Origin: Sva-07 sp963715825
GTDB lineage: Bacteria; Actinomycetota; Acidimicrobiia; Acidimicrobiales; Ilumatobacteraceae
DNA: 64,000 bases
Direction: 5' to 3'
Assembly (NCBI GenBank): GCA_963715825.1
Contig: CAVQSI010000038.1
Location: 4,756-68,755 of the forward strand
How positions within the stretch are numbered: the stretch's first letter is position 1; each line of letters opens with the position of its first letter. The notes below the pieces were generated by a model. That model was given only the letters and a program-made list of their open reading frames with translations, made no database searches and had not been told where the DNA came from. A program made the position numbers and the translations under genes. Below, in pieces: positions 8,102 through 16,665 of the stretch.

Positions 8102-9097
8102 GTTGCGAGCGAAGGTGTCGATCATCAGCCGGACGTCGTCGGCGAGCGGATACAGGATCGGGCAGGTACATCCCGCCGCCACGTATTCGTCGACCTTGGA
8201 GCGCACCTCGTCGGGTGTGCCCGACGCCGTGATCATCTGCACGATGTCGTCGGGGACCAGCTTGCTGGCCGCCACGACCTGGTCGTGCGTCGCCGGCCAC
8301 GTGAGGACCTCGCCGATCTCGTCGAGCAGCGCCTGCGGTACGCCCGACGCCTTCATGATGTGGGGCTGCTGACCGAGGTACTGCGTCACGAGCAGCCGTG
8401 CACCGTCGAGCGCCGCGTCGCGGTTTTCGTCCACGGAGCACACCACGAGCTGCGGCCGGTCGATGTCGTCGAGCGTGCGTCCGGCCTTCGCAGCGCCACG
8501 TTCCAGCGCCTCGAGCGCGCCGACGTTGTAGCTCGGCGACACGAGATAGTTGAGCACCGCGCCGTCGGCGATCTCGCCGGTGAGTTCCATCATCTGCATC
8601 CCGGTGGCGCCGACGTAGATCGGCACGTCCTTGGGTCGCCGCTCCTGGTACACGTAGTCGAGTTCGACCCCATCGAGCTGCACGTGGAAGCCGTCCATCG
8701 ACACCGTCTCGTTGCCCAGCAGCCCGCGAACGGCGTCGACGACCTCACGCATCACCTTGAGCGGGCGGGACCGATCGACACCGACTTTGGCGGCCAGCGG
8801 GTCCCACCAGGCGCCCAGTCCGCAGATCATCCGGCCCGGCGCAAGATCGTCGAGTGTCGAGAACGTCGACGCGAGGCGCGCCGCGTTGCGCGTCCAGATG
8901 TCGATCACGCCCGAGCCGATCTTGATCCGATCGGTGCTCGCAGCGAACGCCGCCATCGGCACCACCGCGTCACGGACCAGGCGACTGTCGGCCTGCCAGA
9001 CGGCGTCGAAGCCCTTGGCTTCGGCGTAGCGGACCAGTTCGATGCCCTGGCGGATGTCGTGGGCGTCCTGAAGATACAGCGCAACCGGATACGTCAT
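8099..9097 (-). CDS. LLM-class (luciferase-like) F420-dependent oxidoreductase
   Basis: 332 residues with the TIM-barrel luciferase-like pattern: GIELVRYAEAKGFDAVW at the N-terminus, RIKIGSGVIDIWTRNAARLAS, TLDDLAPGRMICGLGAWWDP, then DVPIYVGATG and GEIADGAVLNYLVSP. The combination resembles methylenetetrahydromethanopterin reductase-like and F420-dependent enzymes of actinobacteria. Cofactor F420 is inferred from family and from fbiC in the same window; the substrate is unknown. Its TAG stop is 10 bp from the downstream hydrolase start, so the two may be cotranscribed, although the hydrolase also has its own -10-like box. Confidence 0.87.
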   Translation of the reverse strand: MTYPVALYLQDAHDIRQGIELVRYAEAKGFDAVWQADSRLVRDAVVPMAAFAASTDRIKIGSGVIDIWTRNAARLASTFSTLDDLAPGRMICGLGAWWDPLAAKVGVDRSRPLKVMREVVDAVRGLLGNETVSMDGFHVQLDGVELDYVYQERRPKDVPIYVGATGMQMMELTGEIADGAVLNYLVSPSYNVGALEALERGAAKAGRTLDDIDRPQLVVCSVDENRDAALDGARLLVTQYLGQQPHIMKASGVPQALLDEIGEVLTWPATHDQVVAASKLVPDDIVQMITASGTPDEVRSKVDEYVAAGCTCPILYPLADDVRLMIDTFARN

Positions 9098-9188
9098 CTG
9101 CGCAGCTTCCCACGGTGCCGACGTGCACCGCCAACGACGGTCGCTTCAGCCGGTTCGTCGGTAGCGTCCTGCGGCGAGGTCGCCGACG

Positions 9189-10334
9189 ATGTTTCTCGCT
9201 TTCAAGGAAATGGCACGCGCCAAGGTGCGCTTCGCGTTGCTGATCGCCGCCATCGCCCTGCTCGTCTTCCTGATCCTGTTCCAGCAGTCCTTGCAGAACG
9301 GGCTGATCACCGGCTTCATCGGCGCGATCCGCGAGCAGAACGCGCCCGTGCTCGTCTACAGCGTCGACGGCCAGCGTGTGCTTCAGGGCAGCGTGATCAC
9401 CCCCGACATGGAGGCCGACGTCCTCGCTGCGCCCGGCACGGGCGACACCGGCCCGATCGGACAGGGCACGTTCACCGGCCTGCCGAGCGGCAACGCCGAC
9501 GGCGAGACGTTCGACACCACGCTGATCGGCTACGAGCTCGGCCCCGACGGCAACGGCATCGGGGCGCCGACGTCCGTGGTCGAGGGCCGCCTGCCGACCA
9601 CCGACGACGAGGCGGTGGTCAGCGACGCCGACGTGCAGCTCGGCTTCGGCATCGACGACACGGTCACGCTGCTGCCCGGCGGCAAGGAGATCACCATCGT
9701 CGGGGTGGCAGAGAACGCCCAGCTCAACGTGTCGCCGACGCTCTTCGTCTCGTACGAGACGTACCTCGACGCAGTCAAGAGCGTGAACCCCGACGCGGGC
9801 ACGCCACTGCCCAACGTGCTCGGGGTGATACCCGCCGACGGGTTCACGCCCGAGGAAGCGGCGGCGTCGATCAACGAGCAGTCGCTCGCGCTCGATGCGC
9901 TCACGAGGGAGGACGCGGCGGCCGAAACGCCCGGCGTCGCCCAGGTGCAGCAGTCGTTCAACATCATCTTCCTGCTCTACGGGCTGGTGGTGCCGTGCGT
10001 GACCGGGCTGTTCTTCCTGATCGTCACGTTCCAGAAAGCGAACTCGCTCACGCTCTTGCGCGCCATCGGCGCGCCTGCGGGCCGCCTGGTGTCGTCGCTG
10101 TTGATCCAGGTGGTGGTGATCATCGGCATCGGTCTGCTCGTCGGCACGCTGCTCTACTACCCGGTGTCACAGCAGGCGCTCGGCGGCATCGCCCTGCAGT
10201 TCGAGACCACCGCGGTGGTCTTCTGGTCGGTGCTGCTGCTGTCGCTGGGCGTGTTGAGCTCGCTCGTCGCCGCCCGCCGTGTGCTGAGGATCGACCCGAT
10301 CGAGGCCACCACCGGGCAGGGGGTCGGATCGTGA
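9189..10334 (+). CDS. ABC transporter permease, FtsX/MacB type (first of two)
   Basis: 381 residues. One transmembrane helix near the N-terminus (about 14-34), a large extracytoplasmic MacB-like periplasmic core (about 40-255), and three C-terminal membrane helices (IIFLLYGLVVPCVTGLFFLIV, VVVIIGIGLLVG, VVFWSVLLLSLGVLSSLVAARR). The tail VLRIDPIEAT is the conserved FtsX ending. Such permeases pair with a LolD-type ATPase and act as mechanotransmission pumps or exporters rather than classical channels. The stop shares GTGA with the next permease (4-bp overlap). First gene of a three-gene operon. Confidence 0.92.
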   Translation: MFLAFKEMARAKVRFALLIAAIALLVFLILFQQSLQNGLITGFIGAIREQNAPVLVYSVDGQRVLQGSVITPDMEADVLAAPGTGDTGPIGQGTFTGLPSGNADGETFDTTLIGYELGPDGNGIGAPTSVVEGRLPTTDDEAVVSDADVQLGFGIDDTVTLLPGGKEITIVGVAENAQLNVSPTLFVSYETYLDAVKSVNPDAGTPLPNVLGVIPADGFTPEEAAASINEQSLALDALTREDAAAETPGVAQVQQSFNIIFLLYGLVVPCVTGLFFLIVTFQKANSLTLLRAIGAPAGRLVSSLLIQVVVIIGIGLLVGTLLYYPVSQQALGGIALQFETTAVVFWSVLLLSLGVLSSLVAARRVLRIDPIEATTGQGVGS

Positions 10335-11434
10335 AGCTCGCGCTCAAGGAACTGCGCCGCCGTCCCGGACGCTTCGCCACGGCCACGGTGATCCTCACGC
10401 TGATCGCCATCTTGCTGATGTTCCTCGGCGGGCTGCTCGACGGGCTGATCGCGTCATCGACCGGCGCCGTCCGCGCCCAGAACGCTGATGCAATCGTCTA
10501 CTCCGACACGGCCCAGGCGTCGTTCCTCCGCAGCCGGATCGATCCGGAACTGCGCGCCCAGGTCGCAGCGGTCGACGGCGTCACCGAGGTCGGCGGCATC
10601 GGCAACGTCCAGCTCGGCGCCCGCGTGCCCGGCAACGACGTACGCGATCTCGCCAGCGTCGCACTGTTCGGCTACGAACTCGCACCCGACGGCGTCCCCG
10701 ACGCTCCCCCGTACGGTCAGGCGTGGGCCGACGAGAGCATCAAGGCCGACGGCGTCGAGGAGGGCATGATCATCGAGGTCGGCCCGGCCCGCACGCCGAT
10801 CGAGATCATCGGGTTCGTCGAGGACACGAACTTCAACGGCCAGTCGAGCCTCTGGGCCTCGCCCGACACCTGGCGCGACACGCTCAGCGCCAACCGCCCC
10901 GACGCCCAACTCGGCCCGGACGTCTTCCAGGCACTGATCGTGCGCGGCGACGGCGACGACCTGCCCGATGCGATCGACGCCGCAACCGGCGGCGCCACCG
11001 ACTCGTACACCGTCGATGACGCGGTCAACGCGATTCCCGGCGTCACCGAGCAGCAAGGGACGTTCAATCAGATCATCGGTGTCACCGTGGCGATCGCCCT
11101 GGTCGTGATCGGGTTGTTCTTCGCCCTGCTCACCGTCGAACGGACGAGCCTCTACGGCGTGCTCAAGGCGCTGGGCGCCAAGTCGTCGACCATCTTCGCC
11201 GGCCTCGTCGCCCAGGCCGTGGTCGTCACCGGGATCGCCGCGCTGATCGCCGGCACGCTCGTCGTACTGCTCGACGTGCTGCTGCCGCCGGGTTCGATCC
11301 CGCTGCTGATCACCCCGTCGCGCATCATCCTCAGCGTCGTGCTCCTGCTCGTCGCCGCCGTTCTCGGCTGTTCGTTCTCCCTGCGCCGCGTCTTGCGCAT
11401 CGACCCCGCCTCAGCGATCGGAACCACCTCATGA
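10331..11434 (+). CDS. ABC transporter permease, FtsX/MacB type (second of two)
   Basis: 367 residues from GTG 10331, placed by the GTGA overlap with the preceding stop. Same architecture as its neighbour: KELRRRPGRFATATVILTLI leads into the first membrane helix, then an extracellular domain with the GLLDGLIASSTGAVRAQNADA opening shared with the first permease. The C-terminal helices end in VLRIDPASAI. The two permeases are clearly paralogous, suggesting a heterodimeric (DevBCA/LolCE-like) complex. The stop overlaps the ATPase ATG by 4 bp. Confidence 0.92.
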   Translation: MKLALKELRRRPGRFATATVILTLIAILLMFLGGLLDGLIASSTGAVRAQNADAIVYSDTAQASFLRSRIDPELRAQVAAVDGVTEVGGIGNVQLGARVPGNDVRDLASVALFGYELAPDGVPDAPPYGQAWADESIKADGVEEGMIIEVGPARTPIEIIGFVEDTNFNGQSSLWASPDTWRDTLSANRPDAQLGPDVFQALIVRGDGDDLPDAIDAATGGATDSYTVDDAVNAIPGVTEQQGTFNQIIGVTVAIALVVIGLFFALLTVERTSLYGVLKALGAKSSTIFAGLVAQAVVVTGIAALIAGTLVVLLDVLLPPGSIPLLITPSRIILSVVLLLVAAVLGCSFSLRRVLRIDPASAIGTTS

Positions 11435-12135
11435 CCAGTGCACCCGCCGCCGCACCCACATCGACGGCACTCCAACTCAACGACGTCCGCAAGGTGTACA
11501 CGATGGGCGACGGCTCCGACGTCGTCGCGCTCGACCACGCCACGCTCACCCTGGCCAGCGACGAGATGGTCGCGCTCGTCGGTCCGTCGGGCTCGGGCAA
11601 GACCACCCTGTGCTCCATCGCCGGCGGCATCCTGTCGGCCACCGAAGGAACGATCGTCGTCGGTGGCGAGGACATCTCGGATCACGACGCGAAGGAGCTC
11701 ACGAAGTTCCGCCAGAACAAGGTGGGCTTCGTGTTCCAGTCGGTCAACCTCGTGCCGTTCCTGAACGCCCGCGAGAACCTGCTGGTGGTCGATGAACTCG
11801 GCAAGCGCACCGGAGCGCCGGCCAAGGCACGCGCCGATCAGCTGCTCGAGGAACTGGGCCTCGCCGACCGGGCGAAGAACCTGCCGTCGCAGCTGTCGGG
11901 CGGCCAACGTCAGCGCGTTGCGATCGGCCGGGCGCTGATGAACGACCCCGCACTGGTGCTGTTCGACGAGCCGACCTCGGCGCTCGACACCAAGCTCGGC
12001 GAGCAGGTGATGGAGCTGATCCAGGGCGAGATGAAGTCCCGGGGGATCGCCGCGATCGTGGTCACCCACGACGAGCGCATCACCCACTTCTGCGACCGCA
12101 GCGTCCACATCGTCGACGGCCGCCTCGAAGCCTGA
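11431..12135 (+). CDS. ABC transporter ATP-binding protein, LolD/MacB type
   Basis: 234 residues. Walker A GPSGSGKTT, Q-loop in VGFVFQSVNLVP, signature LSGGQRQRVAIGRAL, Walker B LVLFDEPTSALD and switch His in VVTHD are all intact. Starts at ATG 11431 by the ATGA overlap with permease 2. It energises the two FtsX-type permeases just upstream; the substrate is unknown, since no periplasmic adaptor gene is adjacent. A perfect 8-bp inverted repeat lies 17 bp after its stop. Confidence 0.95.
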   Translation: MTSAPAAAPTSTALQLNDVRKVYTMGDGSDVVALDHATLTLASDEMVALVGPSGSGKTTLCSIAGGILSATEGTIVVGGEDISDHDAKELTKFRQNKVGFVFQSVNLVPFLNARENLLVVDELGKRTGAPAKARADQLLEELGLADRAKNLPSQLSGGQRQRVAIGRALMNDPALVLFDEPTSALDTKLGEQVMELIQGEMKSRGIAAIVVTHDERITHFCDRSVHIVDGRLEA

Positions 12136-12151
12136 CGTCGCCTCGACAATT

Positions 12152-12182
12152 CGTTGCGGGCTGCATGATCACCGCCGCAACG
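12152..12182. terminator. Inverted repeat between the two ABC systems (possible terminator or operator)
   Basis: CGTTGCGG at 12152-12159 is perfectly repeated in inverse at 12175-12182 with a 15-nt loop. There is no U-run, so a factor-independent terminator is only weakly supported. An operator for the next gene is equally possible. Confidence 0.4.
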
Positions 12183-12198
12183 AGGCATCCTGACGGCC

Positions 12199-13173
12199 AT
12201 GGCTTCAGCGATTCAGGCACGGGCGCTCCGGCGAACCTTCGGTGACTTCGAAGCAGTCGCCGGCATCGACCTCGACGTCCCCGACGGGCAGATCTACGGC
12301 TTCCTCGGACCCAACGGTGCCGGCAAGTCCACGACCGTCAAGATGCTGTGCACGTTGCTGGGCATCACCTCCGGGACCGCAACCGTCGCCGGGCTCGATG
12401 TCCACACGCAGCCCGACGAGATCCGATTGCGCATCGGCGTGGCACTGCAGGACTCCTCGATCGACGGCAAGCAGACCGGCCGCGAGATGCTGCAGCTCCA
12501 AGGCAGGCTCTACGGGCTGACCAAGCACGACATCGCCCAGCGCATGGACGACGTGATCGGCCTCGTCGACATCGGCGAGGCGATCGACAATCGTGTCGAG
12601 TCGTACTCGGGCGGCATGAAGCGACGCCTCGACCTGGCGATGTCGTTGATCCATCGGCCACAGGTGTTGTTCCTCGACGAGCCGACCACCGGCCTCGACC
12701 CGGTCAGCCGGTCGTCGGTGTGGGCCGAGGTCCGGCGCCTCAACCGCGAGCACGGCATGACGATCTTCCTCACCACCCAATACCTCGAAGAGGCCGACGA
12801 ACTCGCCGACCGGGTGGGGATCATCGCCAACGGACTCATCAAGGCCGAAGGCGAACCGGCGGCACTCAAGCGTGAGATCGGCGCCGACCTCATCCAAGCC
12901 GAGGTCGAGGGCGACGCGGCCGCCGCGGCCGATGCCGTTCGTGCCGTCGACGGCATCGACGAGGTGCAGGTTCACAACAACGAACTGGCGGTGGTGACCA
13001 CCAACGGAGCCGGGCTGATCGCCCAGGTCGCCGTTGCACTCAACGGCTGCGGCGTGCCCGTGCGATCGCTCACCCTGCGCACCCCCACGCTCGACGACGT
13101 GTACCTACACGTCACCGGCAGCCACTTCGCTGCCGACGAACCGACCGACTCGGATCTGGAGACAGCGTCATGA
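12199..13173 (+). CDS. Daunorubicin-resistance-type (DrrA) ABC transporter ATP-binding protein
   Basis: 324 residues. Walker A GPNGAGKSTT, Q-loop in VALQDSSID, signature SYSGGMKRRLDLAMSL, Walker B VLFLDEPTTGLDP and H-loop-like LTTQYLEEAD (Gln replaces His at the switch position, normal for DrrA-like ATPases). The last about 100 residues form the DrrA-type regulatory C-domain ending in RTPTLDDVYLHVTG. It pairs with the ABC-2 permease that follows, whose original ATG overlaps its stop (ATGA at 13170). Substrates of such systems are usually hydrophobic drugs or lipids. Confidence 0.94.
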   Translation: MASAIQARALRRTFGDFEAVAGIDLDVPDGQIYGFLGPNGAGKSTTVKMLCTLLGITSGTATVAGLDVHTQPDEIRLRIGVALQDSSIDGKQTGREMLQLQGRLYGLTKHDIAQRMDDVIGLVDIGEAIDNRVESYSGGMKRRLDLAMSLIHRPQVLFLDEPTTGLDPVSRSSVWAEVRRLNREHGMTIFLTTQYLEEADELADRVGIIANGLIKAEGEPAALKREIGADLIQAEVEGDAAAAADAVRAVDGIDEVQVHNNELAVVTTNGAGLIAQVAVALNGCGVPVRSLTLRTPTLDDVYLHVTGSHFAADEPTDSDLETAS

Positions 13174-13998
13174 CCGCCACGACGACCACTGCAGCGACCA
13201 CACCGGCCCCCGAGTCGGCTCCGCCTGGCGCGCCGATCGTCGGCGATGCACGACTTCCTCACGATCGCCGGCCGTGCGATCCGCGGCGCCTACCGCGAGC
13301 CCGAGTTCTTCATCCCCGCGCTGATCGTGCCGGTGTTCTTCTACGTGGTCAACGTCGGGGCGCTGCAGGACTTCGCGCAGGGCAGCGGCGCCGTCGACGA
13401 CTTCAAGGCGTTCCAGCTCCCGGTGGCGATCATCTTCGCGGTCACCGGCATCTCTCGGGCGGGCGCGCTCGTCACCGACATCCAGAGCGGCTACTTCGAT
13501 CGGCTCCTGCTCACGCCGATCCGCCGACCGATGCTGTTGCTCGGCCTGATGGCGGCCGACGTCGTGTCGATCGTCGCGCTCACCATTCCGGTGATCCTGC
13601 TCGGCCTGGCGTTCGGCGTCACGTTCGTCACCGGGATCGTCGGGATGGTCGTGTTCATCGCGTATGGCGCTCTGTGGGGGCTGGCGTTCGCCGGGTTCCC
13701 GTATGCGATCGCCCTCAAGACCGGCAATCCGGCGGCGGTGAACTCGAGCTTCGTGCTGTTCTTCCCGTTCGCGTTCCTCACCACCTCGTTCCTGCCCGAG
13801 GAGGCGCTGACCGGCTGGTTGCAGACGATCGCCAAGTACAACCCGGTCACCTACGTGCTCGAAGGTCTCCGGAGCCTGATCACCGTCGGCTGGGACTGGA
13901 GCGCACTCGCCGGAGGCGCCGCTGCATCGTTGGCGCTCATGGTGGTCAGTTTCGGTCTCGCCTCGCTGGCGATGAAGGGTCGGGTTTCACGCAACTGA
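13170..13998 (+). CDS. ABC-2 type permease (DrrB-like), with a probable single-base frameshift near 13,240
   Basis: The clean reading frame 13246-13998 encodes 250 residues with six hydrophobic segments. It contains the DrrB markers HDFLTIAGRAIRGAYREPEFF, GYFDRLLLTPIRR and YNPVTYVLEGLR. However, the naturally coupled start is ATG 13170 (ATGA overlap with drrA), which opens a Thr/Ala/Pro-rich leader typical of DrrB but in another frame. The span 13170-13998 is one base longer than a multiple of three, so one inserted base around 13215-13245 would join the two. Alternatively translation simply starts at ATG 13246. The membrane part itself looks intact. Confidence 0.85.
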
Positions 13999-14003
13999 GC
14001 AAT

Positions 14004-14045
14004 CCTGAGTCGAGGGTTGTCAAGTGATCTGATGGTTGCTACCTT
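14004..14045 (+). promoter_or_regulatory. hsp20 promoter with overlapping HAIR-like (HspR) operator
   Basis: TTGTCA (14017-14022) and TACCTT (14040-14045) are separated by exactly 17 bp. CCTGAGT-N7-TGTCAAG at 14004-14024 matches the HspR element CTTGAGT-N7-ACTCAAG at 11 of 14 positions with the exact spacing, and covers the -35. Repression by HspR released on heat shock is the expected logic. Confidence 0.7.
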
Positions 14046-14091
14046 CACAGGTGCAACAATCCAGTACTCACCTTCCACCAGGAGGCCCATC

Positions 14092-14535
14092 ATGCTCTTG
14101 CAGAACTCTCCCTTCCGTGAACTCGATGCACTCTTCAACCAGCGCACCCCCACCCGCTCGGCCTGGATCAACGGACGCCCGATGCCGATGGACGCCTACC
14201 GGCGCGGCGACAACGTCTGGGTCCACCTCGACCTGCCCGGCGTGGCCGCCGACTCGATCGACATCTCCGTCGAGCGAAACGTGCTCACCGTGTCGGCCGA
14301 GCGCAACTACCAGAGCCAGGAGGGCGATCGCGTGTACTTCGACGAGCGCCCCGAGGGCACGTTCCGTCGCCAGGTCAGCCTCGGCGAGGGCCTCGATGCC
14401 GACGGCGTCGAGGCCGACTACACCGATGGCGTGTTGAGCCTGCGGATCCCCGTCGTCCCCCAGGCGCAGCCCCGCAAGATCACCGTCGGCACCGGCCAGC
14501 TCGCCGTCGACGCCACCGCCAGCGACGCCGGCTGA
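14092..14535 (+). CDS. Hsp20/alpha-crystallin family small heat-shock protein
   Basis: 147 residues from ATG 14092, chosen because a perfect AGGAGG lies six bases upstream (14080-14085); the frame is open 25 codons further but lacks support. The alpha-crystallin domain runs from about residue 30 to 130: MDAYRRGDNVWVHLDLPGV opens it, NVLTVSAERNY follows, and DGVLSLRIPV is the A-x-x-n-GVL box. These proteins hold unfolding client proteins as ATP-independent oligomeric chaperones. Expression is probably heat-inducible through the HAIR-like element upstream. A palindromic repeat lies 16 bp after the stop. Confidence 0.95.
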   Translation: MLLQNSPFRELDALFNQRTPTRSAWINGRPMPMDAYRRGDNVWVHLDLPGVAADSIDISVERNVLTVSAERNYQSQEGDRVYFDERPEGTFRRQVSLGEGLDADGVEADYTDGVLSLRIPVVPQAQPRKITVGTGQLAVDATASDAG

Positions 14536-14551
14536 CCATCGCCATCGCACA

Positions 14552-14602
14552 CGTTTGCGTCGCGGTTTCGGTGGACCGCCCCACCGGAATCTCGCGCAAA
14601 CG
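14552..14602. repeat. 52-bp palindromic intergenic repeat, copy A
   Basis: 51 bp with ends CGTTTGCG and CGCAAACG and an inner CGGTGG/CCACCG stem. It sits just downstream of hsp20 and may double as its transcript end. Member of the window-wide repeat family. Confidence 0.85.
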
Positions 14603-14651
14603 GGGCTGGCGTATTGACGTACGGGATTTCTGGATCATTCGACAAATCTCG

Positions 14652-14657
14652 GATAAT
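14652..14657 (+). promoter_or_regulatory. -10-like GATAAT, probable leaderless start
   Basis: GATAAT is followed by 8 nt and then the GTG at 14666 that opens the HTH gene, a spacing expected for a leaderless transcript. Confidence 0.45.
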
Positions 14658-14665
14658 CTGCCGGC

Positions 14666-15212
14666 GTGGCTCCCGACTACGACCTCGCAGCAGAGCGTCA
14701 CGCGCCGACACCCCCCGCCAGCTGAAGGCGCTCTGCCGAGCCGGTGCGCAGCCTGATCCTCGACCTCGTGCTCGAGCGCGCGGCAACGGTCACCGAGCTG
14801 GCCGACTGCGCTCGGGCGACCCAAGTCGTCGATCGCGTACCACGTCGACGTCCTCGTCGACGCCGGGCTGCTGCAGGTCGTACGAACTCGCAAGGTGCGC
14901 TCGATCGAGGAGCGGTTCTACGGCCGCACCGGACGCACGATCATCATCGGCAACGCCCCGACACCCGACGGCGCGGTGCGCACAGGACTTCCTTGCGGAC
15001 GCCAGGCCGAGGCAGTCGTCAGCGAGCCGGGCCAGATTCTCTCGACGATGCGTCACGCTCGCATCCCCGAACACCGTGCCGTCGAGTTCTTCGATCGCGT
15101 CGTGGAACTCGCCGAGCAGTTCACGGCCCTCGAGCGCGACGGCGACACCGTGTTCGGGTTCGTCGCCGCGGTGTACCCCACCGCTCACCCGACCCTGCCG
15201 GAGCCGTCGTGA
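14666..15212 (+). pseudogene. ArsR-like winged-helix regulator, broken by several frameshifts
   Basis: Starting at GTG 14666 (APDYDLAAERHAP), the protein can be followed only by changing frame. RQLKAL leads to VRSLILDLVLERAATVTELAD, then ALGRPKSSIAYHVDVLVDAGLLQVVRTRKVR, an unmistakable ArsR/HTH_20 recognition helix and wing. The last frame (from about 14850) runs to the TGA at 15210-15212 as FFDRVVELAEQFTALERDGD. At least two slips are visible, one in a six-C run near 14710 and one near 14815, and probably a compensating pair near 14990. The stop overlaps the GTG of the MFS gene by 4 bp, so it likely regulates or is coupled to that exporter. Confidence 0.75.
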
Positions 15213-16597
15213 GCGGCGAGGCACCGCTGGCGACGTCGCCGACACGTGTCGACCTCGACCCGAATCGACTGGGCGGCAACTACTTCAGGCTGTTCTCGGC
15301 GAGCACGATCTCGAACCTCGGCGACGGCATCGGCGTCATCGCCTACCCGTGGCTCGCCTCCGCGATCACCCGCAATCCACTCCTGATCGCCGTCGTCGCG
15401 GTGGCCCAACGGCTGCCCTGGCTGCTGTTCTCCCTGCCCGCCGGGGTGATCACCGACCGCTACGACCGCCGCAGCCTGATGGTGTGGGCGAACACCGCCC
15501 GCGCGGCGGTGACATTGTTCGTGGCGTTCGTCGTCCTCGCTCGACAGGACGCGCTCCCCCTGCCCGACGCGGTCTCCGACCCCGCAACAGCGATCACCAC
15601 CGACACCAGCTTGTATCTGCTCGTGCTGCTCGCCACGCTGCTGCTCGGCATCGGTGAGGTGCTGTACGACAACTCGGCACAGACGTTCATGCCGTCGATC
15701 GTCCACCCCGACAACCTCGAGAAGGCCAACGGCAGATTGTGGAGCATCGAACAGGTGGCGAACACCTTCGCCGGGCCACCACTCGCCGCACTCCTGATCG
15801 CCATCTCGTTCTCACTGCCGTTCTTCGTCGACGCTGCGACCTTCTTCGTGTCGGCCGCATTGATCGCCTGGATCAGGCGCCCCGGCCCGACACCCGAACA
15901 GGTTGCAGCACGCCGGGCGGATCGACGACCGTGGAGGACCGAACTGGCCGAGGGGTTCCGCTGGCTGTGGAGCCACGATCTGCTGCGCACCCTGGCGATC
16001 GTGCTCGGGCTGCTGAACATGCTTGGCACGCTGTCGACGGCCACCTTCGTGCTGTACGGCCAAGAGGTGCTCGGCACCTCGGCCACCGAGTTCGCCCTGC
16101 TCGGAACCGGCGGCGCCGTCGGCGGCATCATCGGCGGCTGGACCGCATCGAGCATCGCCGAACGGATCGGCGCGGGGCCCTCTCTCGCGACCACGCTGCT
16201 CGGCGGCGGCGCCATCACCATCGCGATCGGCTTCATGAGCTGGTGGCCGGCCGTGTGGCTGCTGCTCGGCGTGTACATGTTCACGGCCGTGCTGTGGAAC
16301 GTGATCACGGTGAGCTTCCGCCAGACCGTGATCCCCGACCAGCTCCTCGGCCGAGTCAACAGCGTCTACCGCTTCTTCGGGTGGGGGATGATGCCGATCG
16401 GGGCCGCGCTCGGCGGGCTCGTCGTGGTCGTGAGCGATCTCGCGTGGTCCCGCGAGGTCGCACAACGCATGCCATGGTTCGTTGCCGGCGTCGCCACGAT
16501 CGCGTTGTTCGCCTACGCGGGCCCGCGGCTGACCACCGCCAAGTTCGCCGCAGCGCGTGCGGCTGCGCTGGCCGAGGCTCCCAGTCAGGTGCCATGA
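15209..16597 (+). CDS. MFS transporter (drug/macrolide exporter-like)
   Basis: 462 residues with about 12 membrane segments. Start GTG 15209 is set by the GTGA overlap with the HTH gene stop. RLFSASTISNLGDGIGVIAYPWL is a typical first helix of the MefA/TetV-like MFS_3 exporters, followed by the cytoplasmic loop motif ITDRYDRRSLM between TM2 and TM3. A GGAVGGIIGGW glycine-rich helix and GRVNSVYRFFGWG loop are also typical. Substrate unknown. Coupling to an ArsR-like regulator suggests inducible export. Confidence 0.92.
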   Translation: MSGEAPLATSPTRVDLDPNRLGGNYFRLFSASTISNLGDGIGVIAYPWLASAITRNPLLIAVVAVAQRLPWLLFSLPAGVITDRYDRRSLMVWANTARAAVTLFVAFVVLARQDALPLPDAVSDPATAITTDTSLYLLVLLATLLLGIGEVLYDNSAQTFMPSIVHPDNLEKANGRLWSIEQVANTFAGPPLAALLIAISFSLPFFVDAATFFVSAALIAWIRRPGPTPEQVAARRADRRPWRTELAEGFRWLWSHDLLRTLAIVLGLLNMLGTLSTATFVLYGQEVLGTSATEFALLGTGGAVGGIIGGWTASSIAERIGAGPSLATTLLGGGAITIAIGFMSWWPAVWLLLGVYMFTAVLWNVITVSFRQTVIPDQLLGRVNSVYRFFGWGMMPIGAALGGLVVVVSDLAWSREVAQRMPWFVAGVATIALFAYAGPRLTTAKFAAARAAALAEAPSQVP

Positions 16598-16665
16598 TCG
16601 GCTGACATCGTTCGACCGACCGGCCGAGCGATCGAACGGGGAGACGGGCAGATCGGGGGATCGCC

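Noticed and set aside
7721..10330. Long plus-strand open frame leading into the second FtsX-type permease
   Set aside because: It runs antisense to the hydrolase and LLM genes and out of frame with the first permease. The true gene starts at GTG 10331.
12152..12182. Strong factor-independent terminator between the two ABC systems
   Set aside because: The stem is perfect, but no U-run follows and the loop is 15 nt, so I list it only as a possible terminator or operator.
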